Assembly (NCBI GenBank): GCA_002336085.1
Contig: DDEH01000130.1
Location: 1 to 31,228, forward strand
DNA length: 31,228 nucleotides
Direction of reading: 5' to 3'
Source of the DNA: Flavobacteriales bacterium UBA1959
Lineage (GTDB): Bacteria > Bacteroidota > Bacteroidia > Flavobacteriales_D > Sanyastnellaceae
Part shown: piece after piece, positions 24,430 to 31,228 of the stretch
How the letters are laid out: every line of letters starts with the position of its first letter
How positions within the stretch are numbered: the stretch's first letter is position 1
Translations under genes and position numbers: made by a program
Notes under the pieces: generated by a model
The model's database searches: none
Told to the model about the DNA's origin: nothing
What the model saw: the letters and a program-made list of their open reading frames with translations, nothing else

Positions 24430-25023
24430 ATGAATGCAAGTGATATTGGAGCCTTGGACGCCATCATTGGAATCTCCTTCGCGTGGGCCTTATTCCGAGG
24501 GTTTCAAAAGGGTTTTATTGTTAAAATCGCCTCGCTTTTTGCCTTAGTTGCAGGTACTTTCGCCGGGTTTCATGGGTCGGAGGGCTTGGCAAGCTGGCTA
24601 AACAAAGAAGTGAATTGGTCTGAAACGAGCGTGCAGGTGACAGCATTTGTTTTGACCTTTGTTCTCGTTGTAATCGGCGTTCACTTCATCGCGAAAATCA
24701 TCGAGAAAATGGTCGATCTAACTGCGCTCGGGTTGATCAACAAACTCGCAGGAATGGCGCTCGGCGCGTTCCAAATGATCTTATTGCTTTCCATCATGAC
24801 ATTTGCCCTTGATGGTGTGTTTGGACCGAGAAACTGGCTACCCAAGGGAGCCGCTGAAGAATCGATCCTCTACCCATCAGTAGAGACAGCAGTCGAATGG
24901 ATTATTCCGGAGATGGACCGAGCTACACCGTGGGAAGAGATGCGGGGACGAATGCAAGACGAAGTGGAACGCTTACAAGACAAGGTAGAACAAGGTATAG
25001 AGCAACTCGAGGGCAATCCCTAA
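24430..25023 (+). CDS. CvpA family membrane protein
   Basis: A 197-residue inner-membrane protein with four hydrophobic segments (about residues 8-25, 28-46, 68-90 and 112-130). GALDAIIGISFAWALFRGFQKGFI at the start and LGLINKLAGMALGAFQMILL later are typical of the colicin V production (CvpA) family. The C-terminal 35 residues form a short charged coiled coil (MRGRMQDEVERLQDKVEQ). The family affects envelope and biofilm behaviour in other bacteria, but its mechanism is unclear. The ATG at 24430 matches homologues; the open frame upstream overlaps the GNAT gene and is not coding. It converges on phosphoglucomutase with five bases between. Confidence 0.88.
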   Translation: MNASDIGALDAIIGISFAWALFRGFQKGFIVKIASLFALVAGTFAGFHGSEGLASWLNKEVNWSETSVQVTAFVLTFVLVVIGVHFIAKIIEKMVDLTALGLINKLAGMALGAFQMILLLSIMTFALDGVFGPRNWLPKGAAEESILYPSVETAVEWIIPEMDRATPWEEMRGRMQDEVERLQDKVEQGIEQLEGNP

Positions 25024-25028
25024 ATGAA

Positions 25029-26795
25029 TCAACTTACACCAAGCGCAATTTTTAAAGATTGGATTTGTGCGTCAAGGCTGAGCATTGCCTCGGTATAACT
25101 CGAAGCCGAAGCCAGTTCAGACTTCGCCATGCGAACGGAAAAATAAAATTTTATTTTTGGCTCAGTACCGCTCGGTCGAGCAGTTACAATCGACCCTTTG
25201 TCCGTAATCATTTGAATCACATTGGAAGACGGCAAGTCGATGGGGTGAGACGACCCATCTTTCAAACTCGTTCGGATTTGCGATTGGTAATCCTTCAATT
25301 CAACGACGCGTTCGCCACCCAACTCAGCCGGAGGATTGGAACGAAAAGACTCCATTTGCTGCGCAATTTCCTCCTTACCCACACGCCCTTGTTTGGTCTG
25401 TGAAATTAGCGCCTCGCGAAAAGCACCATGCGTGCGATGAATGCGTTCCAGACGGTCCAACATATCCATTCCTTCGCGTTCAGCTAAATGTGCCATCTCG
25501 CAGATCAAACAGACCGCTGCTACAGCATCCTTATCGCGCACCGCATCACCAATCATGTATCCATAGCTCTCCTCACCACCTACTACAAAGCGACCTTTGC
25601 CTTCTTGTTCACGAATAGCTGCCGCAATCCATTTGAATCCCGTTAGCGTTTCGCGCACATCTAGGCCAGCCGCTTTGCCTATTTCTCCCATCAGATCTGA
25701 AGTGACAATGGTTTTGGCCACGAAATCAAACCCAGGCTTTAGAGTGCCGTTGGCGGTGCGGCCGCTTAGGACATAGTCCACCAACAAAGCACCTGTTTCA
25801 TTGCCATTTAATAGACGCCATCCGCCATCCGCATCGGCATCTGGAACCGCAATGCCCACCCGATCAGAATCTGGGTCCGTGCCCAAAACAAGCTTTGCAT
25901 TGACGTTTTTCGCCAAGTCAATTGCCGCAGAAAGCGCAGCTCCTTCCTCCGGATTCGGGCTGTGAACGGTAGGGAAATTCCCGTCAGGCTCTCGCTGACT
26001 CTGCACGATGTGCACATTTCGAAAACCTGCTTTGGCCAAGGCTGGAATAACAGAAACTGAACCCGTCCCGTGCAGTGGGGTGTAAACAATAGGAAAATCC
26101 GAGCCGTTTTCAATGAGATCTTCATCCATGCGGAGATCTGTAACCGTTTTCAAATAGGCATCATCCGTGGAAGAACTCGTGATGAAAATGCGACGCTGCG
26201 AATCCTCATCTTGCCCCCAATTCACTGCATTGGGTCCGTTCACTCCGCGCACTTCTGCAATAATCCCCTGGTCATGAGGTGGAACAATCTGTCCTCCATC
26301 GTTCCAATAAACCTTGTAGCCATTGTACTCCTTGGGATTGTGGCTGGCGGTGATGACAATGCCCGAAGTGCATTCCAAATGACGCACGGTAAAAGACAAT
26401 TGCGGCGTTGGTCGTAATGCCGGAAATAAGTATACTTCTATTCCATTTCCAGCCAGCACCTCAGCGGCAACACGAGCAAAAACTGGACTCCCATTGCGTG
26501 AGTCATGAGCAATAGCCACTCGGGCGCCTTCAGGTTTCGTCTTCAAAACATACTGAGCCAATCCCTGTGTTGCCTGCGCAACCGTATATCGATTTATACG
26601 ATTGGTCCCTGGCCCCATAAGCCCGCGCAATCCTCCCGTTCCAAATTCTAAATCCGTATAAAATGACTCCACCAAGGCCTCTCCATCGGCAGCCAACATA
26701 TCCTTTACTTCCTGACGAGTCAACTCATCATAAGGGAGCTCTGTCCATGCCTTCGCTCGCTGTTGAGCCATGGCCTTCAATGCTTCTCCATCCAT
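25029..26795 (-). CDS. Phospho-sugar mutase (phosphoglucomutase/phosphomannomutase)
   Basis: A 588-residue alpha-D-phosphohexomutase, matching the larger PgcA-type branch. The phosphoserine is Ser151 in ITASHNPKEYNGYKVYW. The metal loop is GTDPDSDRVGIAV, the sugar-specificity loop GGEESYGY and the C-terminal phosphate-binding loop TARPSGTEPKIKFYF. It interconverts glucose 1- and 6-phosphate (or the mannose forms) for central metabolism and nucleotide-sugar synthesis. The ATG at 26795 is used; ATG at 26771 is an alternative. It lies 12 bases after rfbD, so supply of glucose 1-phosphate to dTDP-sugars is a sensible link. Confidence 0.94.
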   Translation of the reverse strand: MDGEALKAMAQQRAKAWTELPYDELTRQEVKDMLAADGEALVESFYTDLEFGTGGLRGLMGPGTNRINRYTVAQATQGLAQYVLKTKPEGARVAIAHDSRNGSPVFARVAAEVLAGNGIEVYLFPALRPTPQLSFTVRHLECTSGIVITASHNPKEYNGYKVYWNDGGQIVPPHDQGIIAEVRGVNGPNAVNWGQDEDSQRRIFITSSSTDDAYLKTVTDLRMDEDLIENGSDFPIVYTPLHGTGSVSVIPALAKAGFRNVHIVQSQREPDGNFPTVHSPNPEEGAALSAAIDLAKNVNAKLVLGTDPDSDRVGIAVPDADADGGWRLLNGNETGALLVDYVLSGRTANGTLKPGFDFVAKTIVTSDLMGEIGKAAGLDVRETLTGFKWIAAAIREQEGKGRFVVGGEESYGYMIGDAVRDKDAVAAVCLICEMAHLAEREGMDMLDRLERIHRTHGAFREALISQTKQGRVGKEEIAQQMESFRSNPPAELGGERVVELKDYQSQIRTSLKDGSSHPIDLPSSNVIQMITDKGSIVTARPSGTEPKIKFYFSVRMAKSELASASSYTEAMLSLDAQIQSLKIALGVS

Positions 26796-26807
26796 GTTTT
26801 ACTGCGA

Positions 26808-27665
26808 TTAAAGTATTCGGTGCATCTGATCTTTCCAATCTTCTGGATCTCTTCCCAATGCTTCCATCAAGGGAACGGGATCCAAATAAGAATAGACCGG
26901 GCGCTTCGCCAAAGTAGGATACGCGTCGGTACTGCATGGAATTGTGTCAACCTGCAAATTTTTATGCTCAAAAATAGCTTGTGCAAAATCGTACCATGTA
27001 GTCGGCCCAGATGTTCCGTAATGCCACGTGCCCGATTTGAGCAGATTCGGGTTCTTCGCCACTTGCATAAGCAATGCCGCAAACGGACCTGCAGCTGCGG
27101 GGGCTCCCCATTGGTCGTTCACAATTTTCAGCGATTTCCCAGACTCGCCGAGTCGAATTATTGTTTGAGCAAAGTTCTGACCCCGTGAATCGTACAGCCA
27201 AGCCGCGCGAAAAATCCAAAATCGACATCGATTGCTATCAACAAATGCCTTGACCACCGCTTTTTCCCCCTCCCATTTGGAATGGCCATAAACACCCGCA
27301 GGCGATGGTTCATCATCCGTTTGATACGGATCATTTTTATTGCCGTCAAAAACGTAATCTGTACTCACATGAATCAAATCGACGCTATGTGCAACGCACC
27401 GTTCCGCCAGATACTGAAGCGCCGTTCCGTTAATTTTCCGCGCCAATTCCGCTTCTTCCTCAGCTCGATCCACGGCCGTAAAAGCAGCTGCATTCACAAT
27501 CACATCAGGCCTATGGGAATCCAGCGCGCGCTCAATGGAGGCCACGTCGGTAACGTCCAACATCTGTCGGTCACAGACGATCAATTCGAACCCGAGCGGC
27601 AATTCAAACTCACTCAGTCGGGACCCCAATTGACCGTTCGCTCCAGCTATCAATATCCTTCGCAT
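26808..27665 (-). CDS. rfbD: dTDP-4-dehydrorhamnose reductase
   Basis: A 285-residue extended-SDR enzyme (RmlD). It reduces dTDP-4-keto-L-rhamnose with NAD(P)H, the last step to dTDP-rhamnose for surface polysaccharide. Motifs are the dinucleotide-binding GANGQLG (residues 8-14), VNAAAFTAVDRAEEE, STDYVFDG and the catalytic YGHSKWEGE (YxxxK). The ATG at 27665 gives the canonical N-terminus; the in-frame extension to 27911 overlaps the permease and is spurious. rfbA, B and C are not in the window. A TAAATTTG box ends three bases before the ATG. Confidence 0.95.
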   Translation of the reverse strand: MRRILIAGANGQLGSRLSEFELPLGFELIVCDRQMLDVTDVASIERALDSHRPDVIVNAAAFTAVDRAEEEAELARKINGTALQYLAERCVAHSVDLIHVSTDYVFDGNKNDPYQTDDEPSPAGVYGHSKWEGEKAVVKAFVDSNRCRFWIFRAAWLYDSRGQNFAQTIIRLGESGKSLKIVNDQWGAPAAAGPFAALLMQVAKNPNLLKSGTWHYGTSGPTTWYDFAQAIFEHKNLQVDTIPCSTDAYPTLAKRPVYSYLDPVPLMEALGRDPEDWKDQMHRIL

Positions 27666-27668
27666 GAT

Positions 27669-27676
27669 CAAATTTA
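27669..27676 (-). promoter_or_regulatory. -7 promoter element for rfbD-phosphoglucomutase (leaderless layout)
   Basis: On the minus strand this reads TAAATTTG, an exact TAnnTTTG match ending only three bases before the rfbD ATG. It lies in the 32-base gap after the permease gene. No -33 TTG is visible. Confidence 0.45.
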
Positions 27677-27697
27677 CAATTCTGAAACGGAAGCGTC

Positions 27698-28939
27698 CTA
27701 TCCATTCGACCTCATGGCCTCTACAGGTTCCATTCGCGCGGCTTTTCGAGCAGGTGCCAAGCCCGCGACCAAACCTGATGTAATAGCAACACTCAGAGCA
27801 ATGATAATTCTTGAGGAGCGCACCACCATCACAAAACCAATGTCGATGGCATTCACTACCGCAACAATTGCCTCGATGGCAAGCAGAGCAAAGATTGCCC
27901 CAATTACGCACAAGGCAACAGCCTCGAACAAAAACTGCATCAAAATAAATGTCGATTTCGCCCCCATGGCCTTTTGCACACCGATAATTCTGGTGCGCTC
28001 ACGGACACTTACGAACATAATGTTTGCTACACTGAAGCATCCGACTAAAATGGCAAAGATGCCAATGAACCAACCGCCGTATTCCACCTGTTGAAAAATC
28101 GAATCCAGTATTGACGTCAACATCCCGATTTGATTGATCGAAAAATCCGCTTCCTCTGTTGGTCTCAATCGCCGAACAGACCGAAACTGCTGCACGATTT
28201 CATCAGAGAGCTCAGCTGTGCTGACTCCGTACTTGGGCTTTACCATGATCTGGGTCGCTTGTCCAAAATCCATGATGCGGTGACCAAATTTTGCGGGAAT
28301 CACAATGGCACGGTCAAATCCGTCGTTCACCATTGAAACCCCTTGTTTCGCAAAAACACCAACGATCTCAATTCGTTGTCCCCGCGCCTCGATCGATTCG
28401 CCCAATGGGTCATCCTTGCCTGTCAACTCCAAGGCAACGTCGTATCCAACGACGGCAACACTGCGACCTGCAGCGACCTCCATTGGCGAGAAATAACGGC
28501 CATTTGCAATGTCCAAAGCAATAACATTCTCATACCCCTCGGAAACAGCCGCAACACCAACTGCATCCATTCGGCTGTTCTGAGACTCCAAAGACAAAGC
28601 CGCGTTGGACTGAAAAACAACGTCTTCAGCAAGATTGAGGCGATCGGCAAGCAAATCCATATCGCTCAGACTCACTTCCCTCCGTTGGACGTACTTCCAC
28701 CAAGGATAGTCTTCACCAAATGACCACGGCCATTTTTGCACGAAGAGAACTTCATCGTCCAGGATGTTAAATGTGTCTTTTAGACCGTCCTCCAAGGAAT
28801 CCACTACGGCAAAAACAGCGGTGATCATAAAGATTCCAACCATCACGCCCAGCAAGGACAGAAACGTTCGCAAACGGTTGGTCACAATAGCAGACCAAGC
28901 AAATGCAAAACTCTCCCCGATAAGGCGCAACCATAACAT
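27698..28939 (-). CDS. ABC transporter permease (MacB/FtsX type)
   Basis: A 413-residue inner-membrane permease. A first transmembrane segment (about residues 28-48, LSLLGVMVGIFMITAVFAVV) is followed by a MacB-type periplasmic domain and three C-terminal segments from about residue 288. VRERTRIIGVQKAMGAKSTFIL and the final ARKAARMEPVEAMR are hallmark motifs. No ATPase gene is adjacent, so the substrate is unknown. Being divergent from purH next to mreB is a familiar arrangement in Bacteroidota. A TAGCTTTG box ends five bases before the ATG. Confidence 0.92.
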   Translation of the reverse strand: MLWLRLIGESFAFAWSAIVTNRLRTFLSLLGVMVGIFMITAVFAVVDSLEDGLKDTFNILDDEVLFVQKWPWSFGEDYPWWKYVQRREVSLSDMDLLADRLNLAEDVVFQSNAALSLESQNSRMDAVGVAAVSEGYENVIALDIANGRYFSPMEVAAGRSVAVVGYDVALELTGKDDPLGESIEARGQRIEIVGVFAKQGVSMVNDGFDRAIVIPAKFGHRIMDFGQATQIMVKPKYGVSTAELSDEIVQQFRSVRRLRPTEEADFSINQIGMLTSILDSIFQQVEYGGWFIGIFAILVGCFSVANIMFVSVRERTRIIGVQKAMGAKSTFILMQFLFEAVALCVIGAIFALLAIEAIVAVVNAIDIGFVMVVRSSRIIIALSVAITSGLVAGLAPARKAARMEPVEAMRSNG

Positions 28940-28944
28940 GTCAA

Positions 28945-28952
28945 CAAAGCTA
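28945..28952 (-). promoter_or_regulatory. -7 promoter element for the MacB-type permease (leaderless layout)
   Basis: On the minus strand this reads TAGCTTTG, an exact TAnnTTTG match ending five bases before the ATG at 28939. No -33 TTG is visible. Confidence 0.45.
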
Positions 28953-28994
28953 ATTCGAGGGGCATGAAACGCGCTATGGTTTCGGGTTTAATTG

Positions 28995-29002
28995 TAGTTT
29001 TG
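28995..29002 (+). promoter_or_regulatory. -7 promoter element for purH
   Basis: TAGTTTTG is an exact TAnnTTTG match ending 30 bases before the chosen purH ATG at 29033. Its position supports that start over the in-frame ATG at 28964, which would lie upstream of the transcription start. Confidence 0.45.
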
Positions 29003-29032
29003 TCATTACCAAATCCTCTGACCCTAAGCCTC

Positions 29033-30565
29033 ATGAACGCTCCTCGCCGCATTCAATCCGCACTGATTTCCGTTTTTCATAAAGAAGGCCTTGAACCCAT
29101 TGTCGCCGAGCTGCAGCGACTGGGCGTGACCATCTACTCTACTGGCGGCACGCAAACAGCACTCGAAAAAATGGGTGCTACGGTCGTATCAGTGGAGGAA
29201 GTAACCAATTACCCTTCCATCCTAGGAGGGCGTGTCAAAACACTGCACCCCAAAGTATTTGGAGGCATCCTCAACCGCCGACATCTTGAAGCCGACGTGG
29301 CACACATGGAAGAATATGACCTGCCTCACATCGATTTGGTCATCGTAGATTTGTATCCATTCGAGGAAACAGTAGCACAAGGCAAATCGCACAGTGATGT
29401 CATCGAAAAAATTGACATTGGTGGGATTTCCTTGATCCGAGCAGCGGCAAAGAATTTTGAAGACGTTGTCATCGTTCCAAGTCAAGCGGAATATCCTACG
29501 ATTCTAGATTTACTAAAAAATGGCGAAGGCGTGACAACACGCGAAGAGCGTCAAAAATTAGCGACTCAAGCGTTTCGTATCAGCTCTCATTATGATACAC
29601 GCATCCATGAATGGATGCAAGGCGGAACATCTGTGGAAGAACTCAACCTTTCAGAGCGGAATTCCACATCGCTGCGCTATGGCGAAAACCCACATCAGGA
29701 AGGCCGTTTCTATGGCGATCTCAGCGCCATTTTTGACCAGATTCATGGCAAGCCGATGTCATACAACAATCTACTGGACATTGATTCCGCCGTTCAGCTG
29801 ATGCGGGAATTCCAACATGATGCTCCAACATTTGCTGTTTTAAAACACAACAATGCCTGTGGATTGGCCACCCGAAAAAGCGTGTCCGATGCATGGAGAG
29901 ACGCCCTTGCTGGCGATCCTGTTTCCGCATTTGGGGGGGTCCTCATTTGCAACCATCCAATCGATGCAGAGACAGCCACCGCGATGCATGAGCTATTCTT
30001 TGAAGTGGCTATTGCGCCCTCTTTCAACGCAGACGCCCTCCCTATTCTGCAACAAAAGAAAAACCGTATTCTGCTTGTTCAAAAGCCGTGTGACGCTCAA
30101 GCAACAACCGTGCGGTCAATATTGAACGGCTATCTAGTTCAGCAAGCGGATTCTAAAACCGAAGTCTTGCAGGATCTCAGCCTCGCAACGAACCAAGCGG
30201 CGAGTGAAACACAGCTCGAAGATTTGGTGTTTGCCATGAAAGTGGCAAAACATACGCGGTCCAATACGATCGTATTTGCCAAAGGGGGACAACTCCTCGG
30301 CAGTGGCACAGGACAAACAAGCCGGGTTGATGCACTGAAGCAAGCCGTGGTCAAGGCCAAAGCGTTTGGTTTTGACTTGGAGGGTGCTGTGATGGCGTCC
30401 GACGCCTTCTTTCCTTTCCCTGATTGCGTGGCGTTGGCGAAAGACGCCGGAATCAAAGCCGTTATTCAGCCAGGTGGTTCTGTAAAAGATCAACTCAGCA
30501 TCGACTACTGCAACGTTAACGGAGTGGCAATGTACATGACCGGAACTCGGCATTTCCGACATTAA
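29033..30565 (+). CDS. purH: Bifunctional AICAR formyltransferase / IMP cyclohydrolase
   Basis: A 510-residue enzyme catalysing the last two steps of IMP synthesis. The N-terminal cyclohydrolase (MGS-like) domain has ISVFHKEGLEP, STGGTQ, LGGRVKTLHPKVFGGIL and GGISLIRAAAKNF. The C-terminal formyltransferase domain has RYGENPHQ, the catalytic KHNNACG (Lys271, His272), DPVSAFGG, GTGQTSRVDA and the terminal MTGTRHFRH. The ATG at 29033 matches homologues and follows the promoter box. The next gene, mreB, is a conserved neighbour in Bacteroidota although functionally unrelated. Confidence 0.96.
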   Translation: MNAPRRIQSALISVFHKEGLEPIVAELQRLGVTIYSTGGTQTALEKMGATVVSVEEVTNYPSILGGRVKTLHPKVFGGILNRRHLEADVAHMEEYDLPHIDLVIVDLYPFEETVAQGKSHSDVIEKIDIGGISLIRAAAKNFEDVVIVPSQAEYPTILDLLKNGEGVTTREERQKLATQAFRISSHYDTRIHEWMQGGTSVEELNLSERNSTSLRYGENPHQEGRFYGDLSAIFDQIHGKPMSYNNLLDIDSAVQLMREFQHDAPTFAVLKHNNACGLATRKSVSDAWRDALAGDPVSAFGGVLICNHPIDAETATAMHELFFEVAIAPSFNADALPILQQKKNRILLVQKPCDAQATTVRSILNGYLVQQADSKTEVLQDLSLATNQAASETQLEDLVFAMKVAKHTRSNTIVFAKGGQLLGSGTGQTSRVDALKQAVVKAKAFGFDLEGAVMASDAFFPFPDCVALAKDAGIKAVIQPGGSVKDQLSIDYCNVNGVAMYMTGTRHFRH

Positions 30566-30585
30566 TCTGGACAAAAAGTTGAAAA

Positions 30586-30636
30586 AAAAGCAGTAGCCAA
30601 GGCAATAACTTTAGGGCCACACTTTCTGCTTTTCTT
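30586..30636 (+). terminator. Possible terminator between purH and mreB
   Basis: AAAAGCAG (30586-30593) pairs with CTGCTTTT (30626-30633) across a 32-base loop, with CTT following. The pairing is perfect over 8 bp but the loop is long and the T run short, so termination may be partial. Confidence 0.35.
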
Positions 30637-30661
30637 CATGTAATTCGGCGCTGTGCGTGCT

Positions 30662-30669
30662 TATATTTG
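30662..30669 (+). promoter_or_regulatory. -7 promoter element for mreB
   Basis: TATATTTG is an exact TAnnTTTG match 40 bases before the mreB ATG, implying a leader of about 35 bases. The -33 region has only a poor match. Confidence 0.4.
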
Positions 30670-30709
30670 AGTATTCACAGTTGTCCTCCATCCTTAGCCA
30701 AATCTGATC

Positions 30710-31228
30710 ATGGGATTGTTCAATTTTTTCATGCAAGAGATCGCCATTGATCTCGGCACCGCCAATACAATCATTTACTACGAAGACAAAGTTGTTGTGG
30801 ATGAGCCAAGCATTGTCGCAAAGGATCGTTCGAATAGTCGGGTCGTCGCTATCGGCCGATTGGCACAACAGATGCATGGAAAAACGCACAAGAACATCGA
30901 AACCATTCGGCCTTTGAAGGATGGGGTGATTGCGGACTTCCAAGCGGCAGAAGAAATGATCAAAGGAATGATCAAGATGATCAACCAAAGAAATTCTTGG
31001 TTCACGCCTTCGCTCCGTATGGTCATTTGTATCCCTTCAGGCATTACCGAAGTTGAAAAACGTGCTGTTGCCGACAGTGCGGAGCACGCGGGAGGCAAGG
31101 ACGTCTATTTGATCCACGAGCCTATGGCGGCAGCAATTGGAATTGGAATTGATGTAGAGGAGCCCATGGGCAACATGATCATTGATATCGGAGGAGGAAC
31201 ATCGGAGATTGCAGTCATTGCATTGGGT
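30710..31228 (+). CDS. mreB: Rod shape-determining protein MreB (3' truncated by the window)
   Basis: The first 173 residues of an actin-like cytoskeletal protein that guides side-wall peptidoglycan synthesis. The N-terminal amphipathic MGLFNFF may bind the membrane. The phosphate 1 loop is IAIDLGTANTIIY, followed by DEPSIVA, IRPLKDGVIADF and VICIPSGITEVEKRA, and the phosphate 2 loop is IIDIGGGTSEIAVI at the window edge. The frame is open to the last base. In this phylum mreC, mreD, mrdA and rodA usually follow. Confidence 0.96.
   Translation, partial: MGLFNFFMQEIAIDLGTANTIIYYEDKVVVDEPSIVAKDRSNSRVVAIGRLAQQMHGKTHKNIETIRPLKDGVIADFQAAEEMIKGMIKMINQRNSWFTPSLRMVICIPSGITEVEKRAVADSAEHAGGKDVYLIHEPMAAAIGIGIDVEEPMGNMIIDIGGGTSEIAVIALG

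Noticed and set aside
27666..27911. Extended rfbD start giving a cysteine-rich N-terminus
   Set aside because: The extra residues come from the antisense of the permease 3' end; the Rossmann motif starts properly from 27665.
27282..28094. Long open frame (270 codons) on the plus strand, antisense to rfbD and the MacB-type permease
   Set aside because: Its translation has no recognisable domain and the minus-strand genes over the same bases are unambiguous; it is a codon-bias shadow.
28964..29032. Extended purH start at 28964
   Set aside because: Homologues begin at the ATG at 29033, and an exact -7 box lies between the two ATGs.

Overview
The window looks like ordinary, densely packed chromosome from a Bacteroidota bacterium, most likely a Flavobacteriia-like aerobe. 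Three things point there. Start codons mostly lack a purine-rich ribosome-binding site. Many genes carry the Bacteroidota promoter -7 element TAnnTTTG. Several neighbourhoods and families are typical of the phylum: an ABC permease divergent from purH followed by mreB, a dCMP deaminase followed by an S41 protease, a DUF2795 mini-protein, a DUF3109 protein, and a PD40/OmpA protein resembling PorE. Genus cannot be decided from the sequence. No rRNA, tRNA, CRISPR array, insertion sequence, phage gene or attachment site was seen. No stretch of 300 bases lacks a gene; the longest gap is 144 bases, upstream of mreB.

Layout. 1-1618 (+): end of accB and accC, the biotin carrier and biotin carboxylase of acetyl-CoA carboxylase. 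1665-3502 (-): panD, a flippase-like membrane protein and a heptose-phosphate adenylyltransferase. 3570-5677 (-): a DUF3109 Cys-rich protein coupled to an OmpA-family envelope protein. 5745-11425 (+): radical SAM/SPASM protein, second flippase-like protein, cystathionine gamma-synthase-type enzyme, kynurenine 3-monooxygenase and an exported barrel-like protein. 11439-14093: methylmalonyl-CoA epimerase (-) divergent from an SDR protein and glutamate dehydrogenase (+). 14125-17406 (+): a possible 35-residue leader ORF, a cytochrome c lipoprotein, hflX, rbfA and a LolC/E-like permease. 17427-19418: dusB (-) and a CPBP protease (+). 19419-22845 (-): dCMP deaminase, ctp protease, Mn-type superoxide dismutase and ispD as one operon. 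22971-23850 (+): cobalamin adenosyltransferase and a DUF2795 protein. 23896-25023: a GNAT acetyltransferase divergent from a CvpA protein. 25029-28939 (-): ABC permease, rfbD and phosphoglucomutase. 29033-31228 (+): purH and the start of mreB.

How the genes fit together. Most are housekeeping: fatty-acid, pantothenate/CoA, isoprenoid, purine, pyrimidine, glutamate and sulfur amino-acid metabolism, ribosome assembly and rescue, and tRNA modification. Envelope functions recur: heptose activation, dTDP-rhamnose, hexose phosphate interconversion, OmpA anchoring, a LolC/E-type permease and MreB. The epimerase and the cobalamin adenosyltransferase together imply a B12-dependent methylmalonyl-CoA pathway. 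Superoxide dismutase, the monooxygenase and cytochrome c indicate aerobic life.

The most unusual signal is regulatory. At least seven genes have an exact TAnnTTTG box ending only 3-8 bases before the start codon, so transcription should begin at or within a few bases of the start codon (leaderless mRNAs). The same layout in front of an otherwise unnoticed 35-codon ORF at 14125 overlaps a terminator-like hairpin, giving what looks like a promoter nested in a terminator. I found no clearly new multi-gene defence or biosynthetic system.
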